64,000 bases of DNA from Falsirhodobacter sp. 20TX0035 (GCF_028307215.1 NZ_JAQMHV010000001.1:737034-801033); one strand, 5' to 3'. Shown: positions 45,511 through 55,861, numbered from the stretch's first letter. The notes: a model not told the origin generated them from the letters alone. Program-made: numbers and translations.

Positions 45511-46764
45511 ATGTCCACCCTGTGCCGCGCCTGTTTGACCCTGTTCGATGCCGGCACGCGCTGTCACGCGTGCCGCAGCCCCCGCGTGCTGGCCCATCCC
45601 GAACTGGACCGTTTGTCCATCGCGCACATGGATTGCGACGCCTTCTATGCCAGCGTGGAAAAGCGCGACAACCCGGACCTGCGCGACAAGCCCGTGATCG
45701 TGGGCGGCGGCACCCGGGGCGTGGTCGCCACCTGCTGCTACATCGCCCGCATCTCAGGCGTGCGGTCGGCTATGCCGATGTTCCAGGCGCTGAAGCTGTG
45801 CCCCGAAGCGGTGGTCGTGAAACCCCGGTTCGAGGTCTATGCCGAGGTCAGCCGCGCCATCCGCGCCATGATGGCCGACCTGACCCCCGCGATCGAGCCC
45901 CTGTCGCTCGATGAGGCGTTTCTAGACCTGACCGGCACCGCCCGCCTGCACGGCGCGCCTCCGGCGGTCCTGATGGCGCGCCTTGTGCGGCGGATGGAGG
46001 AGGAGCTGGGCGTTTCCGGTTCCGTCGGGTTGTCGCACAACAAGTTCCTGGCAAAGATCGCCTCCGACCTCGACAAGCCGCGCGGCTTTTCCGTGATCGG
46101 GCAGGCCGAGACGGCGGATTTCCTGTCCCGCCAGCACGTCCGCATCATCTGGGGCGTGGGCACCGCCACGCAGGCCGCGCTGGAGGCGGCGGGCATCCGC
46201 ACCATCCGCGACCTTCTGCGCTGGGACCGGCGGGATCTGTCGGCGCGCTTCGGCTCCACCGGCGACCGGCTGTGGCGGCTGGCGCGGGGGGAGGACACGC
46301 GCCCCGTGGCGGCCGAACGCGCAGTGAAGTCGATTTCCAAGGAAACGACGTTCAACGACGATACCTCTGATCCGGACGTGCTGGACGGCCATCTGTGGCG
46401 GCTGGCCGTTCAGGTGGCCGACCGGGCCAAGGCGAAGGGGCTGGCCGGGCGGACGGTGGTGCTGAAGCTGAAGCGGTCGGACTTCTCCCTCCTCTCCCGT
46501 CGGCACGCGCTGTCGGACGCCACGCAGATGGCGGACCGCATCCATGTCGAAGGCCGTCGCCTGCTGGACGCGGCGCAGCCGGTGGGGCCGGTGCGTCTGA
46601 TCGGCATCGGTCTGGCGGATCTGTGCCCGGGGGAACGGGCGGACCTGTCCAACGACCTTCTGGAACCCGACCTTGCCCGCCGCCGCAAGGCCGAGGCCGC
46701 CACCGACGCCATCCGCGCCCGCTTCGGCGCGGACGCCATCATCAAGGGCCGGGCGCTGCGCTGA
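45511..46764 (+). CDS. dinB: DNA polymerase IV (Y family) with N-terminal cysteine cluster
   Basis: 417 residues. The translesion polymerase core has the metal-binding HMDCDAFYASVEKRDNP, the SLDEAFLDLT catalytic acids and the GLSHNKFLAKIASDLDKP region, then little-finger motifs. Ahead of it lies a 30-residue extension with four cysteines (C5, C8, C18, C21; CxxC-x9-CxxC), which looks like a small zinc ribbon; E. coli DinB lacks it. It begins 15 bp after the EamA gene and its stop directly abuts the stop of the next convergent gene. Confidence 0.94.
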   Translation: MSTLCRACLTLFDAGTRCHACRSPRVLAHPELDRLSIAHMDCDAFYASVEKRDNPDLRDKPVIVGGGTRGVVATCCYIARISGVRSAMPMFQALKLCPEAVVVKPRFEVYAEVSRAIRAMMADLTPAIEPLSLDEAFLDLTGTARLHGAPPAVLMARLVRRMEEELGVSGSVGLSHNKFLAKIASDLDKPRGFSVIGQAETADFLSRQHVRIIWGVGTATQAALEAAGIRTIRDLLRWDRRDLSARFGSTGDRLWRLARGEDTRPVAAERAVKSISKETTFNDDTSDPDVLDGHLWRLAVQVADRAKAKGLAGRTVVLKLKRSDFSLLSRRHALSDATQMADRIHVEGRRLLDAAQPVGPVRLIGIGLADLCPGERADLSNDLLEPDLARRRKAEAATDAIRARFGADAIIKGRALR

Positions 46765-47610
46765 TCATTCGGCGGCGAGTGCCTGCCGGTGCCGCCCGAT
46801 GTCGCACAGGGTGGCCACCACCCCTTCCATCAGAGCCACGAAGGCGGCGAAGTCGGGCCGCTTCTCGATCCGCGCCTCGTCCATATAGAGACTGCGGTCG
46901 ATCTCCACCTGCACGGCGTGCTGCTGGCGGGACGGGCGGCCATAGGCCTGCGTGATGTAGGCGCCCGCAAAGGGGGCGTTGCGGCTGACGCGCAGGCCGG
47001 TGCCCCGAAAGGCCGCCTCCACCCGGTCCATGACGTCGCGGCCGCAGGCGGCGCCAAAACGATCGCCCAGAACCACCTCGGGGTGGGGGCCGCGATTCGA
47101 CAGCGCCTCGTGTGGCATGGAATGGCAGTCGATCAGCAGGACGCGGTCCGAATGTTGCCGCGCGTCCTGAAGCAGGGTCTGCAGGCGGGCGTGATAGGGC
47201 GTCCAGTGCGTCGCGATCCGCGATTCCGCTTCCGTCCGGCTCATCTTCCCGGAATAGATCGGGCGCCCCTGGGCCACCACCCGGGGAATCACCCCTAGGC
47301 CCGAGGCCACGCGCGGGTTGTGGGGCGCGCGCACCAGCCCCTCGATCACGGCAGGATCCAGTTCGTCGGCGGCCCGGTTCAGGTCCAGAAAGGCGCGGGG
47401 CACGCGGGCCGCCAGCAGGGGGGCCCCATGCTGCGGGGCGCTGGCGAACACCTCGTCGATGAAGGCGTCCTCGGATGACCGGATCGCGTGGGCGTCCAGC
47501 CGCGCCCTTGCCAGAAAGGCCCGGGGATAGTCGGCCCCGCTGTGGGGCGACGAGAACACCGTTCCCGTGTCGGGGGTCCGGGGCAGATGCAGGCGATAGG
47601 CGTCGGTCAT
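46765..47610 (-). CDS. N-formylglutamate amidohydrolase family protein
   Basis: 281 residues, FGase family. Metal and substrate motifs: [52 protein letters not shown] and [12 protein letters not shown]. True HutG2-type enzymes hydrolyse N-formylglutamate in histidine degradation, but no other hut gene is nearby, so the physiological substrate is uncertain. ATG at 47610 with AGGAG 10 bp upstream is preferred over a GTG at 47619 that is too close to it. Confidence 0.87.
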   Translation of the reverse strand: MTDAYRLHLPRTPDTGTVFSSPHSGADYPRAFLARARLDAHAIRSSEDAFIDEVFASAPQHGAPLLAARVPRAFLDLNRAADELDPAVIEGLVRAPHNPRVASGLGVIPRVVAQGRPIYSGKMSRTEAESRIATHWTPYHARLQTLLQDARQHSDRVLLIDCHSMPHEALSNRGPHPEVVLGDRFGAACGRDVMDRVEAAFRGTGLRVSRNAPFAGAYITQAYGRPSRQQHAVQVEIDRSLYMDEARIEKRPDFAAFVALMEGVVATLCDIGRHRQALAAE

Positions 47611-47732
47611 GCGCGGCACGCTCCTTCAGGGCCAGATATATGACGGATCGCGAAAATGCCAAAACCCCTTGAACCCGCCCGCGACTCTCTTTATAGACCC
47701 GCCACACCAAGGCGGAAACGCTGCGGCAGCGT

Positions 47733-47807
47733 GGGCGGTTAGCTCAGCGGTAGAGCACTACGTTGACATCGTAGTGGCCACTGGTTCGATCCCAGTACCG
47801 CCCACCA
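47733..47807 (+). tRNA. tRNA-Val (anticodon GAC)
   Basis: 75 nt including the encoded CCA. Acceptor arms GGGCGGT / ACCGCCC pair fully. The D-arm (GCTC...GAGC) encloses AGCGGTA. The anticodon stem CTACG/CGTAG presents TTGACAT, with GAC at 47765-47767. The T-arm is CTGG-TTCGATC-CCAG. GAC reads GUC and GUU valine codons. Confidence 0.98.
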
Positions 47808-47878
47808 TCGTATCACCGCCCCTTCGGGGGCATGTTTTGTTTCAAGGCGCACGCGCGCCGCTGAATGGGAGAAGAGAG

Positions 47879-48004
47879 ATGAAGGTTGCGAACTCGCTCC
47901 GCTCGCTCAAGCTGCGCCACCGCGACTGCCAGGTCGTGCGCCGCAAGGGCCGCGTCTATGTGATCAACAAGACGCAGAAGCGCTTCAAGGCCCGTCAGGG
48001 TTAA
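47879..48004 (+). CDS. rpmJ: 50S ribosomal protein L36
   Basis: 41 residues, very basic ([20 protein letters not shown]...). It has one cysteine only, so it is the zinc-free (C-) form of L36. It stands alone, 71 bp after the tRNA gene and outside the ribosomal protein operons. GAGAAGAGAG lies just before the ATG. A terminator follows. Confidence 0.97.
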   Translation: MKVANSLRSLKLRHRDCQVVRRKGRVYVINKTQKRFKARQG

Positions 48005-48029
48005 GATCCGCCCAACGGAATTCGCAAAA

Positions 48030-48060
48030 GGCCGCCGGGAACCGTCCCAGCGGCCTTTTT
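48030..48060 (+). terminator. Intrinsic terminator of rpmJ
   Basis: GGCCGC-CGGGA and TCCC-A-GCGGCC form a stem with small internal mismatches, followed by TTTTT (48056-48060), 26 bp after the rpmJ stop. Confidence 0.85.
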
Positions 48061-48158
48061 CATGCGCGAATGTCCGCTATGTGCGGCAGGCGGGCATGGA
48101 CAAGCGCCCCGCGCCGCCGCACATCCACCCAGCCCGACGCCAGAAGGAGATCCCCCGC

Positions 48159-49061
48159 GTGAGGTTCAACCGGAACGCCTTCGTCTGGCGCGCCTTGCGC
48201 GTGGTCCTGCCGCTGGCGATCCTGGCGGCCTTGTGGATCTTTGCCGACGGCGAACAGGTCGCGCGCCAGCTGCGGTCGGCCAACATGGGCTGGCTGGCGG
48301 CGGCGCTGGTCATCGTGAACCTTCAGACGGTGATGTGCGCGTGGCGCTGGCGGATGACGGCCGTGCGGCTGGGGCAGGCGCTGCCCATGCCCATTGCGGT
48401 GCGCGAATACTACATGGCGCAGTTCGTGAACCAGACGGTGCCGGGCGCCGTGGCGGGCGACGTGGCCCGCGCGGTGCGCGTGAAGGGCGACAGCATGAAG
48501 ACCTCGGGCACCAGCGTCGCGATCGAACGCATCAGCGGGCAGGTCGGGATGCTGGCGATCATGGTGGTGGGGCTGACGCTGGCGATGATGCACGGGGACG
48601 TGCCGTGGCGCATCGGGGCCACCCCTTTCGGGATCGGCGTGGCCATCGCCGTGGCGCTGCCGATCACCTTCGCCCTTCTGCCCCAGGGCATGCGCGAGGC
48701 GATCCGCACCGGCATCCTCAGCATTTGGGTGCGGCAAAGCGCGCTGGGGCTGCTGATCGCCGCCTGCAACATCTTCGCCTTCGCCTTCTGCGCCGAGGCG
48801 ATCGGGGCCGAGCTGAACCCCTTCGCCGCCGCCGCGCTGGTGCCGGTGGTGCTGTCGGCCATGCTCATCCCCGCCTCGGTCGCGGGGTGGGGCTTTCGCG
48901 AAGGGGCGGCGGTGCTGTTTTTGCCGGTGGCGGGGGTGAACCCGCAGGCGGCGGTGGCCACGTCCGTGGCCTATGGCGCCATTGTCCTGATCTCGGCGAT
49001 TCCCGGCGCATTCCTGCTGCGGCGCCCGCGCACGCTTGCCAGCGATTCCTCCGCGTCGTAG
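48159..49061 (+). CDS. Flippase-like membrane protein (LPG synthase TM region / UPF0104 family)
   Basis: About 300 residues with eight predicted transmembrane helices. It matches the AglD/UPF0104 pattern: EYYMAQFVNQTVPGAVAGDVARAVR, IERISGQVGMLA, then PASVAGWGFREGAAVLFL. Members are linked to lipid or glycolipid translocation, but the substrate here is unknown. I choose the GTG at 48159 because AAGGAG lies 9 bp before it and the membrane domain starts soon after. The open frame extends to 48081 but that part is Pro/Arg-rich and unlikely to be translated. Confidence 0.82.
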   Translation: MRFNRNAFVWRALRVVLPLAILAALWIFADGEQVARQLRSANMGWLAAALVIVNLQTVMCAWRWRMTAVRLGQALPMPIAVREYYMAQFVNQTVPGAVAGDVARAVRVKGDSMKTSGTSVAIERISGQVGMLAIMVVGLTLAMMHGDVPWRIGATPFGIGVAIAVALPITFALLPQGMREAIRTGILSIWVRQSALGLLIAACNIFAFAFCAEAIGAELNPFAAAALVPVVLSAMLIPASVAGWGFREGAAVLFLPVAGVNPQAAVATSVAYGAIVLISAIPGAFLLRRPRTLASDSSAS

Positions 49062-49082
49062 CGTGAGGGTCTGGAGGTGCCC

Positions 49083-49376
49083 ATGCCCGTTCCGCTTCGT
49101 CCCATCGCCGTCTTCGCCCTGCGCTCCGGCATCTTGGCCGCGGCCGTCTGGGCCGTGCGCAACGGCCTGTCTGACGGCCGCACCGACCAGCGGGCCGAGG
49201 ATGCGTTCGAGGATCTGGGCGAGGGTCTGGCCCTGCATCGTCCGCTGGACCGGGGCGTGGACGGGGTGCGCCAGACCAACGCCACCGCCCGCCTGCGCCG
49301 CACCCTGCGCTGGAACGGCGGCGGGGTCGAAGTGGACGCCGGGCTGATGGCCCGGGTGCGGATCCGCCGGCTGTAG
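49083..49376 (+). CDS. Small hypothetical protein
   Basis: 97 residues. One possible N-terminal membrane helix (ALRSGILAAAVWAV) is followed by a charged part ending ARVRIRRL. I do not recognise a family. The reading frame is supported by GGAGG 5 bp before the ATG and by its place in the gap between two same-strand genes. It could be a small membrane-associated protein co-expressed with the upstream flippase-like gene. Confidence 0.65.
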   Translation: MPVPLRPIAVFALRSGILAAAVWAVRNGLSDGRTDQRAEDAFEDLGEGLALHRPLDRGVDGVRQTNATARLRRTLRWNGGGVEVDAGLMARVRIRRL

Positions 49377-49454
49377 CTGCGACACCCCGTCACAGCGCCG
49401 TGAGAGGGCTTCACCCCCACATTCCCGTGAACACCACTATGCAGGAGCTTTTGC

Positions 49455-50192
49455 GTGGACTTCTTTGCCATCTTCGCTGACCCGACCGTCTGGGTCGCGT
49501 TGGCCACCCTCATCGTGATGGAGGTGGTGCTTGGCATCGACAACCTCCTCTTCATCTCGATCCTGACCAACAAGCTGCCCGAGCAGCACCGCGAAAAGGC
49601 CCGCCGCATCGGTATCGGCCTGGCACTGATCCTGCGTCTGGGGCTTCTGGCCACCGTGTCGTGGATCGTGCAGCTGACCCAGCCGGTCTTCACGGTGCTG
49701 GGCAACGAGATTTCGTGGAAGGACATGATTCTGATCGGGGGCGGCCTGTTCCTGGTGTGGAAGGCCACGAAGGAGATCCACCATTCGATGGACCCGGTCG
49801 ATCACAAGGACACCATGGTGGGCACCGCCGGGATGACCTTCGGCAGCGCCATCGTGCAGATCCTGTTGCTGGACCTCGTCTTCTCCATCGACAGCATCAT
49901 CACGGCCGTGGGCATGACCCCGCATGTGCCGGTCATGGTGATCGCGGTTCTGGTGGCGGTGACGGTGATGCTTCTGGCCGCCAACCCGCTGGCCCGCTTC
50001 ATCGAGCACAACCCCACGATCGTGATGCTGGCGCTGTCCTTCCTGATGATGATCGGCACGACGCTCATCGCCGAAGGCTTGGGCTTCCACGTGCCCAAGG
50101 GCTACATCTACGCCGCAATGGGCTTCTCGGCGCTGGTGGAGGTGCTGAACATGGTGGCCCGCCGCCGCCGCGCGAAAAAGGCGGTCCACTGA
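49455..50192 (+). CDS. TerC family integral membrane protein
   Basis: 245 residues with seven predicted helices. The two TerC metal-site motifs are clear: [17 protein letters not shown] near the N-terminus and [17 protein letters not shown] in the middle. TerC proteins are implicated in metal ion (notably manganese) export during protein secretion, as well as the older tellurite-resistance label. GTG start at 49455 after GCAGGAG. No tellurite resistance operon is nearby. Confidence 0.93.
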   Translation: MDFFAIFADPTVWVALATLIVMEVVLGIDNLLFISILTNKLPEQHREKARRIGIGLALILRLGLLATVSWIVQLTQPVFTVLGNEISWKDMILIGGGLFLVWKATKEIHHSMDPVDHKDTMVGTAGMTFGSAIVQILLLDLVFSIDSIITAVGMTPHVPVMVIAVLVAVTVMLLAANPLARFIEHNPTIVMLALSFLMMIGTTLIAEGLGFHVPKGYIYAAMGFSALVEVLNMVARRRRAKKAVH

Positions 50193-50255
50193 CGCTGGAC
50201 CCCGTTCCGGCCTTTGGCTATGGCTGAAGGCCGGATCTGAACCGAAGGTTTCCCC

Positions 50256-50828
50256 TTGGCCGAGACGGATGACACCGGCGGCAGCCGCCGCGAGTTCCTG
50301 TTCTATGCGACGGGCTGTGCGGGCTGCGTGGCCACGGGGGCCGCGGTTCTGCCCCTGATTGACCAGGCGAACCCGGCGGCCGACACCCGCGCCCTGTCCT
50401 CGGTCACCGTGGACGTGTCGGGGGTGGAACCCGGCCAGCAGATCACCGTGCAGTGGCAGGGCAAGCCCGTCTTCATCCGCCGCCGCACGGCCGCCGAAAT
50501 CGCCGCCGCCCGCGCCGTTCCCCTGTCCGACCTGCCCGACCCGGTGGCCGAAAACGCCAATCTTCCCCCCGACGCCGCCGCCACCGACGCCCATCGTAGT
50601 CTGGACCCAGCCGGGGAATGGCTGGTGATGCTGGGCGTGTGCACCCATCTGGGCTGCGTGCCCCTAGGGGACGAGGCGGGGGATTTCGGCGGCTGGTTCT
50701 GCCCGTGCCATGGATCCCACTACGACACCGCCGGCCGCATCCGCCGCGGCCCCGCGACCGAAAACCTGCACATCCCCGTAGCCGAATTCGTCGATGCCAC
50801 CACCCTTCGGCTGGGGACGGAGGGATGA
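50256..50828 (+). CDS. petA: Ubiquinol-cytochrome c reductase iron-sulfur subunit (Rieske)
   Basis: 190 residues. A twin-arginine signal anchor ([11 protein letters not shown]) is followed by one membrane helix, a flexible hinge and the Rieske domain. The [2Fe-2S] ligands are Cys129/His131 (CTHLGC) and Cys149/His152 (CPCHGS), with the disulfide cysteines Cys134 and Cys151. The start is a TTG at 50256. Two extra cysteines lie in the membrane helix (GCAGC), where relatives have Ala/Gly. First gene of petABC, with ATGA overlap to petB. Confidence 0.96.
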   Translation: MAETDDTGGSRREFLFYATGCAGCVATGAAVLPLIDQANPAADTRALSSVTVDVSGVEPGQQITVQWQGKPVFIRRRTAAEIAAARAVPLSDLPDPVAENANLPPDAAATDAHRSLDPAGEWLVMLGVCTHLGCVPLGDEAGDFGGWFCPCHGSHYDTAGRIRRGPATENLHIPVAEFVDATTLRLGTEG

Positions 50829-52090
50829 GCTATGTCCCCCGCACCCGGGCCGCGCGCTGGCTGAACGCGCGCCTCCCGCTGCCCGCGGTCATCCACAAGA
50901 CGATGACGGCCCCCACGCCCCGCAACCTGAACTGGATGTGGGTCTGGGGCATGGTGCTGCTGTTCTGCCTTCTGCTTCAGGTGGTGACGGGCTTTGTCCT
51001 GGCCATGCACTACACGCCGCAGGTCGATCTTGCCTTCGACAGTGTGGAGCGCATCATGCGCGACGTGAACGGCGGCTTCTTCCTGCGCTATCTGCACGCG
51101 AACGGCGCCTCGCTGTTCTTCTTCGCCATCTATCTGCACATCGGACGCGGCATCTTCTATGGCAGCCACAAGGCCCCGCGCGAGGTGACGTGGCTGATCG
51201 GGATGACCATGTTCGTCCTGCTGATGACCACGGCCTTCACCGGGTATGTCCTGCCCTGGGGGCAGATGAGCTATTGGGCCGCCACCGTCATCACCGGCCT
51301 GTTCGCGGCGGTGCCGTGGATCGGCGACAGCCTGCACGCCTGGATCCTGGGCGGGCCATCGGTGGGCAACGCCACGCTGAACCGGTTCTTCGTGCTGCAT
51401 TTCATGCTGCCCTTCGTGGCGGTGGCGTTGTCGCTTCTGCACATCTGGTCGTTCCACAGCACCGGCAACAGCAACCCCTCGGGGGTGGAGCCGCGGCGGG
51501 ACGAGGAAGGCTTTGCCCGCGACACGCTGCCCTTCTGGCCCTATTTCGTGATCAAGGACCTGTTGGCGCTGGCCGTGGTTCTGACGGCGTTCTTTGCGCT
51601 GACGGCCTTTGCCCCCAACCTTCTGGGCCATGCCGAAAATTACGTGCCCGCAAACCCGCTGGTCACGCCGGACCACATCCAGCCTGAATGGTACTTCCTG
51701 CCCTTCTACGCCATCCTGCGTGCCTTCACGGCCGATCTGTGGCTGGTGCAGGCGGTGTCCTTCGTCACGGTCGGACAGGTGGATGCGACGCTGCTGGGGG
51801 CGGTGGCGATGTTCGGCGCCATGGCGGTGCTTCTGGCGCTGCCCTGGCTGGACCGCTCGCCCATCCGGTCGGGGCGGTATCGGCCGTGGTTCCGGGCGGT
51901 GTTCGCCCTGCTGGTCGCGGATTTCCTGCTGCTGATGTGGTGCGGGGCGCAGCCCGCCACGCCCTTGGTCGCGGCGCTGTCGCTGGGGGGCACGGCAGTC
52001 TGGTTCTTCATATTCCTGATCGCCCTCCCCCTCTTGCCCCGGTTCGACCGGACGGAGCCCTTGCCCTCCACGATCGAGGCGGCCGAATGA
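50825..52090 (+). CDS. petB: Cytochrome b of the bc1 complex
   Basis: 421 residues, somewhat shorter than Rhodobacter cytochrome b. Eight membrane helices, with two bis-histidine heme sites: His pairs in [15 protein letters not shown] and the [15 protein letters not shown] helix. The Qo site PEWY motif is in [18 protein letters not shown]. It carries the quinol oxidation and reduction sites of complex III. The start overlaps petA and the stop overlaps petC by 4 bp each. Confidence 0.97.
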   Translation: MSYVPRTRAARWLNARLPLPAVIHKTMTAPTPRNLNWMWVWGMVLLFCLLLQVVTGFVLAMHYTPQVDLAFDSVERIMRDVNGGFFLRYLHANGASLFFFAIYLHIGRGIFYGSHKAPREVTWLIGMTMFVLLMTTAFTGYVLPWGQMSYWAATVITGLFAAVPWIGDSLHAWILGGPSVGNATLNRFFVLHFMLPFVAVALSLLHIWSFHSTGNSNPSGVEPRRDEEGFARDTLPFWPYFVIKDLLALAVVLTAFFALTAFAPNLLGHAENYVPANPLVTPDHIQPEWYFLPFYAILRAFTADLWLVQAVSFVTVGQVDATLLGAVAMFGAMAVLLALPWLDRSPIRSGRYRPWFRAVFALLVADFLLLMWCGAQPATPLVAALSLGGTAVWFFIFLIALPLLPRFDRTEPLPSTIEAAE

Positions 52091-52713
52091 TCCGGGGGTT
52101 GGCCCTGTGGGCGCTGATGGCCGGTCCGGCGGCGGCCTTCAGCTTCGACGGGCCCTTCGGCACCTATGACCCGGCGCAGCTGCAACGCGGCCTTCAGGTC
52201 TATACCGAGGTGTGTTCGGCCTGTCACGGGCTGCGGCAGGTGGCGATCCGCACCTTGGGCGACGCGGATGGCCCGGCGCTGCCCCCGGATCAGGTGCGCG
52301 CCTATGCCGAGCTGCTGGGCCTTGCCCCGCCCGACCGCTTTCCCGCCTCCGCCCTGCCCGAGGCGCCGGATCTGAGCCTGATCGCCAAGGCGCAGGACGG
52401 GGGGCCGCGGTTCGTCCACGACGTCCTGACCGGCTATGACGGGACCGAGGTGGACGGGCTTTACGGCAACCGCGCCTCTGGACCCATCGCCATGCCCCCG
52501 CCGCTGGTGGACGGGATGGTGACCTACCGCGACGGGTCCGAAGCGACGGTGGAGCGGATGTCGCAAGACGTCTCCGCCTTCCTGATGTGGGCGGCGGAAC
52601 CGAAGCTGGTGGCGCGCAAGCGGGCGGGTTTCGTGGCCGTGGGCCTTCTTCTGGCTCTGGCGGGCCTTTTGTACCTGACGAACCGGGAGATCTGGCGGCG
52701 TCAGCCCAGATAA
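52087..52713 (+). CDS. petC: Cytochrome c1 of the bc1 complex, short form
   Basis: 208 residues. Signal peptide [17 protein letters not shown], the heme c site CSACH at 43-47, the [23 protein letters not shown] segment, the axial Met region [17 protein letters not shown], and the C-terminal anchor helix. It is clearly shorter than Rhodobacter cytochrome c1 (about 260-285 residues): the loop between heme site and Met is reduced. It passes electrons from the Rieske protein to soluble cytochrome c. The 3' end overlaps convergent thiQ by 13 bp. Confidence 0.95.
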   Translation: MIRGLALWALMAGPAAAFSFDGPFGTYDPAQLQRGLQVYTEVCSACHGLRQVAIRTLGDADGPALPPDQVRAYAELLGLAPPDRFPASALPEAPDLSLIAKAQDGGPRFVHDVLTGYDGTEVDGLYGNRASGPIAMPPPLVDGMVTYRDGSEATVERMSQDVSAFLMWAAEPKLVARKRAGFVAVGLLLALAGLLYLTNREIWRRQPR

Positions 52714-53390
52714 TCGCGCAAGGCGGGCGGCGGATCGTCCAGCAGGGCTTGCGTCGGGGCGGGGGGATGGGCCACGCCCTCCGCCACGACGACGGTGCGG
52801 GGGGCGAAGCGGCGCGCGTCGGCCGGATCATGCGTGACCATCAGGACGGTGATGCCGGCCGTCACCTCGGCCACCAGATCCAGCATGTCGGCCTTCAGCT
52901 TCGGCCCCAGCGCGGCAAAGGGTTCGTCCAGCGTCAGGATGGGCCGGTCCTGCAGCAGGGCGCGGGCCAGCGCCGCGCGTCCCTGCTGCCCGCCCGACAG
53001 CTGCGCGGGGCGGCGGCCTTCGAGGCCCGCCAGACCCACCCGCTCCAGCACCTTGGTAAGGCGGGCGGACTGGGCCTTGTCCAGCCGCAGGCGGGGGGAC
53101 AGGCCAAGGCCCAGGTTCTGGGCCACGGTCAGGTGCGGGAACAGGTTCTGTTCCTGAAACAGCGTGGCCACCGGGCGTTCCGCCGGGGACAGAGCCGTCA
53201 GGTCTCGCCCGTTCCAGCGGATCGCCCCCGAGGCCAGCGGCACGAAACCCGCCAGCGCCATCAGCAGGGTGGACTTCCCTGCGCCCGAGGGCCCGATCAG
53301 GGCGATGCGTTCGCCCGCCTCTGTCTGCCAGTCCGCCGTCAGTCGAAAATCGTCCAGACGGATCGCCGCCGCGTCAAAGGTCAGAGCCAC
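52701..53390 (-). CDS. thiQ: Thiamine ABC transporter ATP-binding protein
   Basis: 229 residues. Walker A GPSGAGKS at 33-40, Q-loop FQEQNLFPHLT, signature LSGGQ at 131-135, Walker B ILTLDEPFAAL and the switch His in VTHDPADA. It energises thiamine or TPP import together with ThiP and ThiB. The genes thiB-thiP-thiQ overlap in order (25 and 17 bp) behind a TPP riboswitch, which supports the substrate assignment. Confidence 0.95.
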   Translation of the reverse strand: MALTFDAAAIRLDDFRLTADWQTEAGERIALIGPSGAGKSTLLMALAGFVPLASGAIRWNGRDLTALSPAERPVATLFQEQNLFPHLTVAQNLGLGLSPRLRLDKAQSARLTKVLERVGLAGLEGRRPAQLSGGQQGRAALARALLQDRPILTLDEPFAALGPKLKADMLDLVAEVTAGITVLMVTHDPADARRFAPRTVVVAEGVAHPPAPTQALLDDPPPALRDYLG

Positions 53391-54882
53391 GGCGCCCTCC
53401 CCAGTCGAAGATGAAGAACAGGGCGAAGGACAGGACCACCAGCAGCAGCGCGGCCCCCGCCGCCTGTTCCATCCGGTAGGCGCCCATGAGTTGCTGGACC
53501 AGAAGCGGCAGGGTCGGCCCGTCGGGCGCGGCGAACAGGGCGATCACCCCTAGATCGCCCATCGACAAGGCAGCCGACACCCCCGCTGCAAACCCAAGGG
53601 GCGCGCGCAGCCGGGGCAGGACCAGCCAGCGCAACCGCGCCATCCCGCGCAGGCCAAGCGAGTCCGCCAGTCGGCCGTAATCCTGCCGCAACGTCTGCGC
53701 CGCGGGATGCAGGATGCGGAAGGCGAAGGGCAAGGCAAGGGTCGCGTTCACCACCAGCGTGACCGGAAGGGCCACGCGTTCAGGCGGAAGAAGGGGCCAG
53801 AGCGCGAGGAACAGCCCGGTTCCCATTACGAGGGAGGATGCGGCCAGCGGCAGCGTGGCCACCACCCCCGCCCAGCGCGCCGGCGACAGGGCGAGCGTCA
53901 GCGCCGCCCCCAGCGTCAACGCGGTGGCTCCCAAGGCAAGGCCCACCGACCGCGCCGCCGCCCCCCAGACGGACGGCGGCAGATCCCCCAGCCCCGCCAG
54001 CCCGCGCCACGCCACCATGGCCAATGGCACGGCCAGAAACAGCGTGGCCAGCGTCAGGACCGCTGCATCCGCCGAACGACGCCAGCCGGCCGGCGCGAAG
54101 GGGATCACCCGGTCCAGCCCGCGCCCGAAGCCGGACGGGGCCGCGAACCGCCCCGCCAGCAGCACGGCGGCGGCGCAGAGAAGGAATTGCAGCGCGGCCA
54201 GGCTTGCCGCGCGGCCAAGGTCGAACTGGAAGCGCAGGGACTGGTAGATCGCAAGCTCCACCGTCGTGGCGCGGGGGCCGCCCCCCAGCGTCAGCGCGAC
54301 GGCAAAGCTGGTCAGGCAGATGGCGAAGATTACGGCCAGTGTGCCGGGCAGCACCGCCTTCAGCATCGGGCGTTCCAGATGGCGGGCGATGTCGCGGGGC
54401 CCAAGGCCGAGGGACAGGGCCAGACGCATCCGTTCCGCCGGGATGGCCTGCCAGCCCTGCAGGATCAGGCGGACCGCCAGCGGCATGTTCAGGAAGACAT
54501 GCGCCAGAACGACGCCGTGCAGGCCGTAGATCGGGATCGACAGGCCCACGGTGCCCAGCGCCTGGTTGACCAGCCCCGCACGGCCGAAGACGGCCAGCAG
54601 CCCCAGCACCGCCACGATCACCGGCAGCAGGAACGGCGCGCCCAGAAGCGCGATCAGCGCGCCGCGGCCGCGAAAGTGCCGCCGCGCCAGAGCGCGCGCC
54701 ACCGGCACCGCCAGCGCGACCGAAATCACAGCCGACAGCGCCGCCTGCAGCACGGTGAAGCGCAGCGCAGGTCCGTCGGCACCCCAACCGCCCTGTGCGT
54801 GCGCCGCCACCATCGCCAGCGGCCCGAACGTCAGAAGAAGGACGGCCAGACCGACCGTCAGCGGGACAGCGCGGCCTGCCAT
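53374..54882 (-). CDS. thiP: Thiamine ABC transporter permease
   Basis: 502 residues, a fused permease with two binding-protein-dependent transport domains and about 12 membrane helices. Each half carries an EAA-like loop: LSLGLGPRDIARHLERP in the first, ADSLGLRGMARLRWLVLPRL in the second. The ATG at 54882 lies inside the end of thiB (25-bp overlap), so translation is coupled. Confidence 0.94.
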   Translation of the reverse strand: MAGRAVPLTVGLAVLLLTFGPLAMVAAHAQGGWGADGPALRFTVLQAALSAVISVALAVPVARALARRHFRGRGALIALLGAPFLLPVIVAVLGLLAVFGRAGLVNQALGTVGLSIPIYGLHGVVLAHVFLNMPLAVRLILQGWQAIPAERMRLALSLGLGPRDIARHLERPMLKAVLPGTLAVIFAICLTSFAVALTLGGGPRATTVELAIYQSLRFQFDLGRAASLAALQFLLCAAAVLLAGRFAAPSGFGRGLDRVIPFAPAGWRRSADAAVLTLATLFLAVPLAMVAWRGLAGLGDLPPSVWGAAARSVGLALGATALTLGAALTLALSPARWAGVVATLPLAASSLVMGTGLFLALWPLLPPERVALPVTLVVNATLALPFAFRILHPAAQTLRQDYGRLADSLGLRGMARLRWLVLPRLRAPLGFAAGVSAALSMGDLGVIALFAAPDGPTLPLLVQQLMGAYRMEQAAGAALLLVVLSFALFFIFDWGGRRGSDL

Positions 54883-55823
54883 TCGGCGATCGCAGCGTCC
54901 CGTGCGGCCGCGGCGTCGGCGGGCGGCAGGAACAGCGTCTTGTCGGGGCGGGGAAGGCCGGCGAAGGCTTCGGGCAGGGGCACGTCGCGGGCGGGATACA
55001 TCCAGTTGGTGGTGGCGATGGTGCGTTGCGCGTTGTCCGACAGCAGGAAGGCCAGGAACCGGTCCGCAAGTTCGGGCTGGGCGGAGGCGGCCAGACGTGC
55101 CGCCACCTCCACCTGAAGGTAGTGGCCTTCGCGGAAGATGGGGGCGACCTTGCCGCTGTCCCCTTCCTCCAGCAGGTGATAGGCGGGGGAGGTGGTGTAG
55201 CTCAGCACCGCGTCGGCCTCGCCGGCCGTGAAAAGGCCGTAGGCCTCGGACCAGCCGGGGGTGACGGTCAGGATGTTGTCGGCCAGCCCCTCCCACAGCG
55301 TGCCCGCCCCGTCGCCATGGGCGGCCTTCATCCACATCACCAGTCCAAGACCGGGGGTGGAGGATCGGGGATCCTGGATCACCACCTTCAGGTCCGAATC
55401 CGCTAGTTCCTGAAAGCTGTGGGGCTGGGGCATGTCCGCGTTCATCACGAAGCCGAACCAGCCCCAGTCGAAGGGCAGGAAGGTGGTGTCGGTCCAGTCC
55501 ACCGGCAGGTCGACCGCCGGCACCGTTCCGTGCGGGACGAACAGGTCCGTGGCCTGCGCCTCGGCCAGAAGGTTGGCGTCCAGGCCCACGACGACGTCGG
55601 TGCGGCCGCGCGCGCCTTCCAGCTTCAGCCGGGCCAGCATGGCGGCCGCGTCGCCGGGGGCGGTGAAGACGAGGTTGCAGGCGCATTCCGCCTCGAACGC
55701 CTGTTCGATCCGCGGGCCGGGGCCCCATTCGCCGACAAAGCTGTCATAGGTCATGACCTGCAGCGTGGGCGTCTGGGCGAAGGCCGCAGCGGGCAGGAAG
55801 GCGGTCAGAAGCAGAAGGCGCAT
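54858..55823 (-). CDS. thiB: Thiamine-binding periplasmic protein
   Basis: 321 residues. Signal peptide [16 protein letters not shown], then a ferric/thiamine-type solute-binding fold ([50 protein letters not shown]). It captures thiamine or TPP for ThiPQ. GGAGG lies just before the ATG at 55823, and the TPP riboswitch ends about 40 bp upstream, so initiation or early transcription can be regulated. Confidence 0.95.
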   Translation of the reverse strand: MRLLLLTAFLPAAAFAQTPTLQVMTYDSFVGEWGPGPRIEQAFEAECACNLVFTAPGDAAAMLARLKLEGARGRTDVVVGLDANLLAEAQATDLFVPHGTVPAVDLPVDWTDTTFLPFDWGWFGFVMNADMPQPHSFQELADSDLKVVIQDPRSSTPGLGLVMWMKAAHGDGAGTLWEGLADNILTVTPGWSEAYGLFTAGEADAVLSYTTSPAYHLLEEGDSGKVAPIFREGHYLQVEVAARLAASAQPELADRFLAFLLSDNAQRTIATTNWMYPARDVPLPEAFAGLPRPDKTLFLPPADAAAARDAAIAEWQAALSR

Positions 55824-55861
55824 GGTTCCTCCGATCCGGCAGAAAGAGGGCTTGCGCTGCA

